From a virus, in IMG/VR virus record IMGVR_UViG_3300044637_000380, positions 1-28,154 of that record: 28,154 nucleotides of DNA. One strand, written 5' to 3'. Shown one piece after another: positions 21,305-28,154 of this stretch. A model generated the notes under the pieces. That model was not told the DNA's origin. It saw only the letters and a program-made list of their open reading frames with translations, and did no database searches. The position numbers and the translations under genes are program-made. Each line of letters begins with the position of its first letter. The first letter of the stretch is position 1.

Positions 21305-21494
21305 CGCTTTTTGCTTTTGGAATATACCCGGCAGCGATTAATGCTGCAATGATGGCGGTTAACGTCTCGGCTGTTATCACTTTGAAGATTAGTAAAAATA
21401 TGGATACCAGAATCATCAGCGAGCCGATGGTGCCACGCCAGTGCTTGACAACGACATCCACAACTCGCCTTGGTTTGGTAGCCCTTTTCCTCAT
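21288..21494 (-). CDS. Putative holin
   Basis: 68 residues from the ATG at 21494; an in-frame TTG at 21533 is possible but weaker. A basic N-terminus (MRKRATKPRRVVDVVVKHWR) is followed by two hydrophobic segments (GSLMILVSIFLLIFKV and LTAIIAALIAAGYI) joined by a short turn with TAET, the shape of a small class II holin. It lies right after the lysozyme, which has no signal peptide and needs a membrane hole. The C-terminus is short and polar. Confidence 0.65.
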   Translation of the reverse strand: MRKRATKPRRVVDVVVKHWRGTIGSLMILVSIFLLIFKVITAETLTAIIAALIAAGYIPKAKSDAADS

Positions 21495-21540
21495 GGGTAA
21501 GTTTACGCAAAGAGGCGGCCCGTGTTGGCGCAATAGTGGC

Positions 21541-21999
21541 TTAGAAGTTACAAAGTGAGAAGTACAGATTAGCCTCTTCGCGGCGGCGATTGGTTAAGCC
21601 ATTTAATACTTTGCCGCCTGCCTTGTTCCACTTTAGGAACTCGTCCAAGATTGAAGGGTCAGCGGCGTTTGCTTTGGCCTTCTTGAGCAGCGTGGATTTC
21701 ACCAACGCACCAGTCCCCACGTTGTAGCTGAAGGCTACCAACGCATCGAACTGGCATTGATTCAAATTCGGTAGGTGCTTATTCACCGCGTCCTCATATG
21801 GCGAAAGCGTAGCGAGTAGCAATTGCGTTGCTTCCTTTTCGCTTGCGAGCTTTTCGCCGAGAATTATTTTTTTGCCGTTTGGGTAACGGGTTGAGCCGTA
21901 GCCTATGGTAACGACCCCAGCAGGGCAAAGGTAGGAACTAAGCCGCAAGCCCTCGTACTTCTTGATTAGGTTAAGACCGAGAAGCGAGGTGGAGCGCAT
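21541..21999 (-). CDS. Endolysin, GH24 lysozyme
   Basis: 152 residues, the usual length of a T4-type muramidase. The catalytic triad is Glu16, eight residues, Cys25, five residues, Thr31, within KKYEGLRLSSYLCPAGVVTI then GYG. Cys in place of the T4 Asp20 is a known active variant of the family. The conserved C-terminal features are QFDALVAFSYNVG and LTNRRREEANLY. It cleaves the glycan backbone of peptidoglycan. No signal peptide or anchor, so release depends on a holin. Its ATG follows the previous TAA directly. Confidence 0.93.
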   Translation of the reverse strand: MRSTSLLGLNLIKKYEGLRLSSYLCPAGVVTIGYGSTRYPNGKKIILGEKLASEKEATQLLLATLSPYEDAVNKHLPNLNQCQFDALVAFSYNVGTGALVKSTLLKKAKANAADPSILDEFLKWNKAGGKVLNGLTNRRREEANLYFSLCNF

Positions 22000-22500
22000 T
22001 TAGATGATAACGTATTGGAGGACTGCGTATAGGTATTGATAATTGAATTCGTCTGTTACAGATTGCAAATTTATATTAATCTTATCTGTTGCAGTGTCCG
22101 CTACTATGCCCCAAGTAACTAATTCTCCATTGCCTACTTCTTGATATGCAAGTATTCCAAATGCGTTTTTGGCTTGAGCAAAATCAGATGGAATAGGCAA
22201 GTCTAAATCAAATGTACACTGATTTTCAGCAGTACCCATTGTAACATCTAAAAATAGAGAGCAAGTTACTACACTACCAACACGAGAATAGTTACCACTA
22301 ATAACATTGACAATTGGGCTACCAAAAACATTTGTAGGCGTTGGATTCCATGCACCGCTTTCGATGTCGGGCAAACCGCCTACAAGATTTTGCACCTCAA
22401 TTTGTTTTGAAGTGTTGGTGCTTGTGTCAACAATGTAGAGTATATCGTCCGCTGCTGCTGCTCCTAACGTGGTTAAATCGGTTACTTTAACGCCTGCCAT
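22000..22500 (-). CDS. Small tail- or head-fibre protein
   Basis: 166 residues. The N-terminal KVTDLTTLGAAAADDILYIV followed by DTSTNTSKQI is the conserved start of many Bacteroidetes phage fibre proteins (a short virion-attachment region), and the rest (SGAWNPTP..., GNYSRVGSVVTCSLFLDVTM) resembles a beta-sandwich tip domain. It follows the large fibre and a 72-residue gene, and may be a second receptor-binding protein or a fibre cap. The DNA is more AT-rich than the adjacent fibre gene, in keeping with exchange of receptor-binding modules. Confidence 0.7.
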   Translation of the reverse strand: MAGVKVTDLTTLGAAAADDILYIVDTSTNTSKQIEVQNLVGGLPDIESGAWNPTPTNVFGSPIVNVISGNYSRVGSVVTCSLFLDVTMGTAENQCTFDLDLPIPSDFAQAKNAFGILAYQEVGNGELVTWGIVADTATDKININLQSVTDEFNYQYLYAVLQYVII

Positions 22501-22515
22501 AGTTGTAGATTTTTA

Positions 22516-22523
22516 CAAAGTTA
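22516..22523 (-). promoter_or_regulatory. -7 box candidate before the small fibre gene
   Basis: TAACTTTG lies 15 bases before the ATG at 22500, the same distance as the better box at 27011-27018 from its ATG, and both are followed by TAAAAA. It overlaps the upstream stop codon and lacks a clear -33 element. Confidence 0.35.
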
Positions 22524-22739
22524 CAAAGAATTTAAATACCCTAACGCATCGTCTGAAGTCTTAAACTTTTGCGCATTGATTTTATAATCCGATAGCGTGA
22601 TGCAATACACGCCCTGCTCAGTTATTACGTGAAATGAAGTTTCATCCACCGCCTCCCAGCGTGGTTCTGTTAGCCTAAGCCAAGGCATCCCCGTTGAGGT
22701 GAATTCGATGTTGGTGGATGTGATGTTTACGTTTGTCAT
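22521..22739 (-). CDS. Unknown small protein between fibre genes
   Basis: 72 residues, ATGA-coupled to the large fibre gene. Begins MTNVNITSTNIEFTSTGMPW and is beta-rich (RWEAVDETSFHVITEQGVYC), ending in an acidic helix (SDDALGYLNSL). It may be a fibre chaperone or cap, judging by place; phage fibres often need one. No family recognised. Confidence 0.6.
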   Translation of the reverse strand: MTNVNITSTNIEFTSTGMPWLRLTEPRWEAVDETSFHVITEQGVYCITLSDYKINAQKFKTSDDALGYLNSL

Positions 22740-25393
22740 AGCTTTTCAATTAAGTAGCCCGATACAAGTGTGGTGTCTGTTCCTGTTGTTTGTTGAGCCG
22801 CTAAGATAATATACTGCGTTTGCGTCCAATCAATATTTGTATTCGTGATTCCGTTTATTGTTCCTGTATCAGTTTGAAACGCAAATGTCGAAAGCATGGA
22901 CTGAGTAACAGTTGCGGACTTTATGAATAATCTTCTTTCGATTTGCCCATATAAACCAACTGAGCTAAAACTTGCAATAAGGTTAGCCCCTGTGAGGTTG
23001 TTGGCTGTATTGATGTAAACCCGAACTGTCATGTTTGCAGTTGTTGTACTCTTTTGGGTACGAAATGTAAGGCGAATGATATCCCCCACAGCATAAGTAT
23101 TCGCAGCAATAATCTGAGATTGTACAAGCTGGTTTGTTGTGCCTGTAATCGTTGCTGAATCGGTTGTGCTTTTGAAGGTGCTTATCGGCATTGTTGCCAG
23201 CGTGCCATCTCCCCTCACATACTGCGATGTCGTGCCGCTTGGTGTGTTGAACTTGCCGTTGAAGGTAGTCCAATCCCCCGAACTTAGCGCACCCCTATTG
23301 CTTGCGCTTGCCGTTGGAAGGTTGAACGTATGCGTTGATGTTGCCGAGCTTATGCCGAAATCCGTGCCAGCCGTTCCCGTTGCGAAGTTCTGCACTTGCG
23401 CGGTCAAGCCGTTTAGTGCGTTTAGCCCTGTGGTAAACGTGGTAATGACTTGGCAAAGGTTGCTGTTCTCAGTATGCAGCGTAATGTTGCGCCCCGATGG
23501 GGTTACGAATATGCGCACTGCGAGCCTATCGGTTGCAAGCAGAACCGTGCTTGGTACTGCAAGCGCACTGACGTATAAATCGACCACCGTGCCGCCTGTA
23601 ATTGCTTCGGGATTTGTAGCCCCTGAAGAGATGAGCGTAAAGGTTGCGCCATCGTATTTATACAATTCAATGTAAAAGCTCGGATTTCCACCGCCACTCG
23701 AAGCATTGAAGTAGGTTTCAAAGTTCCAATTGCCTGAAGGGATTGCCAAAAGATTCGGGTCGCCTGCATCGGTTAGGAATTGTGCGATGTAGCCATTGCC
23801 TTGCGCGTTTGTGCGCGTGAAGTTCGTACCACCACCAAGCACAGGAACGCGGCTCATTTCATAGTAATCATTGCCGCCTATTGTACCCTGACTGATTGAG
23901 CCGTTGAGGTAGTAGTTAACCGATGCACCGCCGCCGCCGCCAAGCGGAAAGTTCGCCAAAGAGCCATCGCCGCGAACGTACTGGCTAACTACGCCGTTGG
24001 CTGTAATGTCCACGCTCGGCGTAGTGGTATTATTCGGCACGTTAACGCTGAATGCTGGGTTAGTCGGTGTTGGCACTGTTGCCGCTACCGATGTGACCGT
24101 GCCATTGGTCAAGGTCGGAAACAGCGTAGGTGCGCCCGTTCCATCGAGATAGTCCGAGCTTGTCCCCGTTGGCACATCGAACTTGCCGTCGAAGGTGCTC
24201 CAATCTGCACTGCTGAGGTAGCCGTCCGAGCTTGCGCTGGCTTGGCTGATGCTGATGTCTGGAGTTGCGCCGCCCGTAGAACTTAGCGGTGCGGTTGCGG
24301 TTACATCTTCAACAATTGTCGCAGGCAGAACGGGAATTGTTGGCTTGTTTAATATCTGATTATTGCCAGTCGTTGCGTTCCAATCGGAAGGCTGTTGCAC
24401 AAGCGGAAAGCCTGCACCGAGGTTAGTCCAATAAGTTGCGTTCGTTGGAATTATCGAGTCGTTACTTGCGATGCATCGGTAAACATTGCCTGAATAATAC
24501 ACCACATCATTAATCGCATAAGCGTTTCCTGTTGCGGTTAGATGGTCCGTGCTAAATGGCAAGGCCACAAGTGTACCACCTCCACCTCCACCAGGCACAT
24601 TAACCTCAACCACTCCGGGCGAAGTTAGCGAAGCAGTCACGCCTGCACCAGTGAAGTTCAATGTCGTCGTGTTGGTGCTTACGTTTACTCCTTCTTCCTG
24701 CGTGCGCAATGGCGTGCCACCGCCTCCACCAATTGCAACTAATGGATCGGCTGGTGTGCCGTTTCCTGTGATAGTCACCCCATCCACAGCAACCGATGTG
24801 AGGCAAGGCTCACAAGGCTCGAAGTCTGGAAGCGGAATGTCACCAGTTGCGCATGTGTCATAGCAGCCGTCCTCAGATGAGGTGCTGATGTTCACATCCA
24901 CATCGATTGCAACTGCGGCCCATTCGTAATTCACTGGCAAGTATCTCGCCTCTGTTGCATAGCCACTTGGCACAACTTCGTAAGCAATCACTCCGATGGC
25001 CGTTTTGAATTGTGGGTCTGTGCCACTAATCAAGCGCAGCACGCGAGATGCTACCCAGTCCTGCGCATCAGCAGAGTCGCAAGGGAGGTGCGATTTGCGG
25101 ACCATCGCATAAGCCGTCATGCTGAACTTAGTCTCATATATCGACTTGCAGCCGGCAAGTCTGAGCGAATCATTCTTGCTCACTGTGATCTTGCCACGCT
25201 TGGCCCAGAACAATGTGCCCTGCTTCGCATCGTAATTGGTCACAGGAATCGCTTGGCCGTTGCCGATGTAGAAAGCCCAGGCTTTGTCATTGCCTTCGCC
25301 CACAAGTTCGCTGAGGCCGTATATCTGGTCGAAGATATTGCCAACTTCAATGCGTTGGTTAAGTCTGTCAAGTATGGTGGAGAGTAAGTTCAT
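22736..25393 (-). CDS. Large tail fibre / receptor-binding protein with internal repeats
   Basis: 885 residues. The first 180 form a globular attachment domain (GNIFDQIYGLSELVGEGNDK...), then Cys pairs (DGCYDTC, CEPCL), Gly linkers of 5-6 residues, and a module YAINDVVYYSGNVYRCIASN ending YWTNLG, which looks like CBM5/12-type sugar binding. Repeats then follow: SSADWSTFDGKF...GTSSDYLDGTGA and SSGDWTTFNGKF...GTTSQYVRGDGT, plus VVSQYVRGDGS. Two beta-sandwich tips are near 520-640 and 760-885. The N-QILNKPTIP segment is typical of fibres. The 3' end overlaps the next gene by 4 nt. It should bind the host surface; repeats invite recombination. Confidence 0.8.
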   Translation of the reverse strand: MNLLSTILDRLNQRIEVGNIFDQIYGLSELVGEGNDKAWAFYIGNGQAIPVTNYDAKQGTLFWAKRGKITVSKNDSLRLAGCKSIYETKFSMTAYAMVRKSHLPCDSADAQDWVASRVLRLISGTDPQFKTAIGVIAYEVVPSGYATEARYLPVNYEWAAVAIDVDVNISTSSEDGCYDTCATGDIPLPDFEPCEPCLTSVAVDGVTITGNGTPADPLVAIGGGGGTPLRTQEEGVNVSTNTTTLNFTGAGVTASLTSPGVVEVNVPGGGGGGTLVALPFSTDHLTATGNAYAINDVVYYSGNVYRCIASNDSIIPTNATYWTNLGAGFPLVQQPSDWNATTGNNQILNKPTIPVLPATIVEDVTATAPLSSTGGATPDISISQASASSDGYLSSADWSTFDGKFDVPTGTSSDYLDGTGAPTLFPTLTNGTVTSVAATVPTPTNPAFSVNVPNNTTTPSVDITANGVVSQYVRGDGSLANFPLGGGGGASVNYYLNGSISQGTIGGNDYYEMSRVPVLGGGTNFTRTNAQGNGYIAQFLTDAGDPNLLAIPSGNWNFETYFNASSGGGNPSFYIELYKYDGATFTLISSGATNPEAITGGTVVDLYVSALAVPSTVLLATDRLAVRIFVTPSGRNITLHTENSNLCQVITTFTTGLNALNGLTAQVQNFATGTAGTDFGISSATSTHTFNLPTASASNRGALSSGDWTTFNGKFNTPSGTTSQYVRGDGTLATMPISTFKSTTDSATITGTTNQLVQSQIIAANTYAVGDIIRLTFRTQKSTTTANMTVRVYINTANNLTGANLIASFSSVGLYGQIERRLFIKSATVTQSMLSTFAFQTDTGTINGITNTNIDWTQTQYIILAAQQTTGTDTTLVSGYLIEKL

Positions 25394-25947
25394 CGTTTGC
25401 TCATTGCGTTTATAATTTGCTCAACTAATTGCTGCGCGTGGTCCTCAAGCATCTCGGCCTGCTCTTGTTCTGTGGGCAAAAAGATTGCACCGTACTTCGC
25501 CTCAAGGCCATCGACCTTGCCAGTCTCCGATCCGGGCAAAGCAATTGCCGCCTCAAGTCCTTCCGTGATTACGTCCTCTGATAAGAATCCACCCTTGAGC
25601 TTGCCAGTCAATTCCAATGGCAGCTTTCTCGATGTGCCTGTCTTCAACTGGGCATATCCACCTGGGAAGTACAGGCTTTCAATTGGCTCGCCACGCTTAC
25701 CAATCTTGAACTTGCTTGGCGCACTTGCCAAGGCTCTTGGAGAAACGTAAATCGGAGTCGTGCTGTATGGCTTAGTCGGAAGCTTCTCGCCTGCTGAGTT
25801 AGTGCCTCCACTGGAGCCAGTGCCAAAGATTCGCTTAAACATGATGCGCTTCAATTCCCTCACTGCCGAATACAAAGGTGTGAACTTGGAAGTCCAGCCT
25901 TCATACAAGCTGTCGAGGTTCTTCTGAATTTCGGCAGGCGTTGGCAT
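25390..25947 (-). CDS. Head-tail joining protein (HK97 gp10-like candidate)
   Basis: 185 residues. Helical start (QKNLDSLYEGWTSKFTPLYS), a basic and Ser/Pro-rich middle (SPRALASAPSKFKIGKRGEP) and a final YGAIFLPTEQEQAEMLEDHA followed by a helix. The end, with Tyr-Gly then Phe-Leu-Pro before a long helix, recalls tail-completion or virion-morphogenesis proteins of the HK97 gp10/Mu gpG kind. Position between a virion protein and the fibre agrees. The stop overlaps the fibre start by 4 nt (ATGA). Confidence 0.45.
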   Translation of the reverse strand: MPTPAEIQKNLDSLYEGWTSKFTPLYSAVRELKRIMFKRIFGTGSSGGTNSAGEKLPTKPYSTTPIYVSPRALASAPSKFKIGKRGEPIESLYFPGGYAQLKTGTSRKLPLELTGKLKGGFLSEDVITEGLEAAIALPGSETGKVDGLEAKYGAIFLPTEQEQAEMLEDHAQQLVEQIINAMSKR

Positions 25948-25948
25948 G

Positions 25949-26995
25949 TTACGGCAGGGCTGTCACATATTTCATGTTCTTTCTGCAATCCCAGCAATGC
26001 GTGTCATCAGGCAGGCGCATGTTCTGCAACATTGCACCAAGCTCTTCGCCGTAGCGAGTTGCTGCGATGTCACGGGCTGCAACGATACCTTCGAAAGCAT
26101 CGGCAGTGGCAAACGGCTTGGACCCACGATTCACCACTACGGTTGTGTTAACCCTTTGATTCGGGCTTATGGTCAGCGCATAGTTGTAAACCTCAACAGC
26201 GGTGGCGTAAGCAAGCGGCAAGGCCATCAGCCCACCGATTGAGCACATCCATCCTTGGCGGTCGCAGTTTATGCTATATGTGAGACTCATTCCAGTAGTG
26301 TACTTACTTGAGCTGCTTGTCAGCACATTTGTGCCATCGGTAGTCAATTCAATCCCGATTGCATCCACGAAAGGGCAAATGTGTGATTCCCTTGGACCGC
26401 CTCCGCAAGAAGTGCATGTGCCCTTCTTTGGAGTGAACTTCACAGTATTGATGTCCGACTCGTACACGATTGCAATGTCAAGCTTGCGCTTTGCTGAGGT
26501 GAATGTCTTGCCGATGAACTGGTCCAATGCACCCTCTGCATAAGTGATCGTCTCAAGCAATTTGCCTGTGGTCATGTCGAAGATAAGCACCGGCACGTTG
26601 GTATTCGCTGAAGCAATTGCCAGGTTAATATCTGCAAGGTAAAAATTCAAGTAACTAACAGTATTCGGGTCAATCTTCAATCTGATGCCACCATAATTGC
26701 CAGCACCAAGTGCATTCTGCACATTGGCATAATTGGACACAACTTGTCCAACTCGCTTGTTCTCAATCACAGTGTCGCTCTTCATCATCGGGCTGAGCTT
26801 AGTCAGCACATCGGATGATATCTTGCGCCATGCGAAGGCTCGTTTATCTTCAAACAGCTCAACGCCGTTGAGATATTGGTCCGTGATAAGTTGCCCTAAG
26901 AATGTCTGATTGATTCCGAGGTCATCGATGTAGAGCCCTGTCGATGGCTCTGGTGATTCGCAGCCTCTCAATCCGAGTAGTGATTCAATGCACAT
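25949..26995 (-). CDS. Virion structural protein, Cys-rich, unidentified
   Basis: 348 residues starting MCIESLLGLRGCESPEPSTG. It is alpha/beta and rich in conserved-looking motifs: FEDKRAFAWRKISSDVL, GNYGGIRLKIDP, a CTSCGGGPRESHICPF Cys/His cluster near residue 200, and HCWDCRKN near the end, so it may bind zinc or form disulfides. It follows the capsid gene, a terminator and a new -7 box. A connector, second capsid protein or tail protein are all possible; no portal motif was recognised. It is probably conserved among Bacteroidetes phages. Confidence 0.5.
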   Translation of the reverse strand: MCIESLLGLRGCESPEPSTGLYIDDLGINQTFLGQLITDQYLNGVELFEDKRAFAWRKISSDVLTKLSPMMKSDTVIENKRVGQVVSNYANVQNALGAGNYGGIRLKIDPNTVSYLNFYLADINLAIASANTNVPVLIFDMTTGKLLETITYAEGALDQFIGKTFTSAKRKLDIAIVYESDINTVKFTPKKGTCTSCGGGPRESHICPFVDAIGIELTTDGTNVLTSSSSKYTTGMSLTYSINCDRQGWMCSIGGLMALPLAYATAVEVYNYALTISPNQRVNTTVVVNRGSKPFATADAFEGIVAARDIAATRYGEELGAMLQNMRLPDDTHCWDCRKNMKYVTALP

Positions 26996-27010
26996 CTCTT
27001 GAAGTTTTTA

Positions 27011-27018
27011 CAAAGATA
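27011..27018 (-). promoter_or_regulatory. Promoter -7 box downstream of the capsid terminator
   Basis: TATCTTTG, 15 bases before the ATG at 26995; it shares its first base with the T-tract of the terminator at 27018-27044. The -33 position falls inside the terminator stem (TTCG), so it is imperfect. It would restart transcription of the structural and lysis genes. Confidence 0.5.
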
Positions 27019-27044
27019 AAAAAAAGGAGGGCACGAAGCCCTCC
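27018..27044 (-). terminator. Strong rho-independent terminator after the capsid gene
   Basis: Minus strand: GGAGGGC, loop TTCGT, GCCCTCC, then eight T. It begins two bases after the -1-frame stop at 27047-27049, not after the zero-frame stop at 27127. Confidence 0.9.
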
Positions 27045-27046
27045 CT

Positions 27047-27136
27047 TTATTGCGTGGTTAGATTATCTAATCCGTCCTGGGTCAATAAGTCCTCATCGGC
27101 TTGCGAGAGTAAACCTACCGACCCGATTACGGGTTT
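27047..27136 (-). other. Candidate -1 recoded tail of the capsid protein
   Basis: The capsid frame ends GTA AAC CCG TAA. The heptamer AAACCCG (27130-27136) has the X-XXY-YYZ pattern exactly in frame. A -1 slip gives 27 more residues, VIGSVGLLSQADEDLLTQDG then LDNLTTQ, ending TAA at 27047. The tail repeats LLSQ, LLTQ, LTTQ and resembles the ILTQ/ITTQ end of the 549-residue tail protein. No start codon begins this frame. A sequencing indel is the main alternative. Confidence 0.55.
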
Positions 27137-28154
27137 ACGATAGAAACGCAGTTCACATAGTTAACACCAGCGAACTTGTCTGCTGATTCGTAGATGTCAG
27201 TCGGAAGAGTTACAATCTTTCCAGTTGTAGTCAACACGATTGACAAGTTACCGCAATCATCCTTCATGGTTAAGTCGCAAGGAACTCCAGCCGGTGTGAA
27301 CACCAAAGTCTTAGAGTAGTTGCTTCCAGCCACAGGAGTGATGCCAGTGTTCCAATCAGCAAGGTTGAAAGATAACCACTGGATTGCTCCGGCAGTTGTC
27401 ACCAACGCGCTGTTTTGGTCTCCCTGAGCAGCAGCTAAGCGAGAATCGTAAGCAAAGCCGAAACCGTTCTGCTGAGTGATTGCAAGAAGGTCTAAGCCGT
27501 ACTGAGAGCAGCAGCCTGCTGCCATCGCATTAGCATAACGCTGCATTGCTGCGCCACCGAATGCAACTGGTGCACCAGGGTAGTTCGCCATGCGAGTTGC
27601 TTGCTGAATATCAGCGATTGCAAATGGATTTGGCTCAGTTGTGCCGTTCATTGTAGCAATCTCCAAGCAGTCACCAGTTACAGTGTAGAAACCTTCTACA
27701 TCAGTTCCCCACTTTCCGATGTCAGCAACAGCTTGAACAGCAGCAGCAGAAGCAACTTTGCGGTCGATTACGTCCATCAAGCGCATTACTGACTCAAGCA
27801 CATAGCGAGAGTTCTCTTGGCAATGACGAGCGATATCAGCAGCATTGATAAGCTGTGATGCAGTGTAAGTGTCAGTCGTATCAACTGTGTAAGTTGTAGT
27901 GCTGTCACCGTAAGTGTTGGTTGAAGTACAAGTAAGGATGTCACCACCCTCTTCAACTTCAGTCTCAGGCAAACGCTGAATCCAACGTGCTTGAACGGTT
28001 TTTAATTTTCCACCGCCTGGAGATACTTCAGTGCGGATAAGTTTTGCGTTCTCAGGTGAAAGTAAGAACTCAAGAAAAGGAAGTTGCTCACGCTGACCAA
28101 CTTCGATGAAGAGCTCGCTAAGTGACATTTGCACATTAGGACACTCCGATAGAA
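27127..28154 (-). CDS. Probable major capsid protein (5' end cut off)
   Basis: At least 342 residues are visible; the frame stays open to the right edge (LSECPNVQ precedes the first in-frame ATG at 28128), so the true start is outside. Helical segments such as ARHCQENSRYVLESVMRLMD and VIDRKVASAAAVQAVADIGK, then PFAIADIQQATRMANYPGAP, YGLDLLAITQQNGFGFAYDS and a beta-rich end are like HK97-fold or related capsid subunits. A strong terminator and promoter change follow, fitting a highly expressed gene. No scaffold or protease is seen in the window. A -1 recoded tail is possible. Identification rests on features, not on a match. Confidence 0.6.
   Translation of the reverse strand, partial: LSECPNVQMSLSELFIEVGQREQLPFLEFLLSPENAKLIRTEVSPGGGKLKTVQARWIQRLPETEVEEGGDILTCTSTNTYGDSTTTYTVDTTDTYTASQLINAADIARHCQENSRYVLESVMRLMDVIDRKVASAAAVQAVADIGKWGTDVEGFYTVTGDCLEIATMNGTTEPNPFAIADIQQATRMANYPGAPVAFGGAAMQRYANAMAAGCCSQYGLDLLAITQQNGFGFAYDSRLAAAQGDQNSALVTTAGAIQWLSFNLADWNTGITPVAGSNYSKTLVFTPAGVPCDLTMKDDCGNLSIVLTTTGKIVTLPTDIYESADKFAGVNYVNCVSIVNP

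Noticed and set aside
22736-25393. Diversity-generating retroelement acting on the fibre
   Set aside because: No reverse transcriptase, template repeat or adenine-variable copy was seen in the window.
1-28154. tRNA genes, CRISPR array, insertion sequence, integrase and att sites
   Set aside because: No cloverleaf-like T-loop with CCA-type context, no regularly spaced direct repeats and no transposase or integrase motif was seen by eye; a tRNA scan could still find one.

Overview
The window looks like most of the genome of a tailed double-stranded DNA phage or prophage that infects a member of the Bacteroidetes. Evidence for the host: the primase-helicase has the BT4734/VirE architecture found mainly in that phylum; several intergenic gaps carry the Bacteroidetes promoter signature (-33 TTTG or TTG, about 19 bp, then -7 TAnnTTTG); and starts are preceded by A/C-rich leaders such as ACACACACTATG rather than Shine-Dalgarno sequences. 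Every credible gene is on the minus strand, so transcription runs from high to low coordinates. Genes are packed with ATGA or longer overlaps.

Layout in transcription order. (1) 28154-25390: probable major capsid protein (5' end cut by the window), a strong terminator, a second virion protein and a head-tail joining candidate. (2) 25393-22000: a large repeat-built tail fibre and two small genes, one fibre-like. (3) 21999-19502: lysis region with a GH24 lysozyme, holin candidate, a membrane protein, a PAS-HisKA protein with no kinase domain, a small gene and a spanin-like membrane protein. (4) 19384-14021: early replication/recombination genes, including an SSB-like protein, PD-(D/E)XK exonuclease, HNH endonuclease and SF2 helicase. 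(5) 14123-12000: primase-helicase, followed by a 286-bp noncoding region with inverted GCTGCAACAA repeats and a 51-bp alternating pyrimidine-purine tract, the best origin candidate. (6) 11713-9874: VRR-NUC nuclease, a DNA-binding candidate, small unknowns and a HAD phosphatase. (7) 9850-1: small-terminase-like gene, a tiny membrane protein, large terminase, a Cys-motif protein, tail chaperone pair, tape measure, tail-tip proteins and a structural gene cut by the left end.

Both ends lie inside virion genes, so this may be a circularly permuted contig cut within the structural module. The two end ORFs do not join in frame if the ends are simply abutted, so some sequence is missing or the piece is linear. 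I saw no portal, head protease, integrase, repressor, tRNA or CRISPR array.

The observations most worth a second look are: (a) a probable -1 recoding site AAACCCG at the end of the capsid gene, which would add a 27-residue LTQ-repeat tail whose stop lies just before the terminator; (b) a T8 slippery run in the tail-chaperone gene, opening a -1 frame into the small ORF before the tape measure, as in lambda G-GT; (c) the lysis-region PAS-HisKA protein with a perfect H-box but no ATPase domain; (d) the origin-like region; and (e) an unlisted 45-residue membrane protein between the terminase genes. Functional calls come from reading the sequence only; no database search was run.
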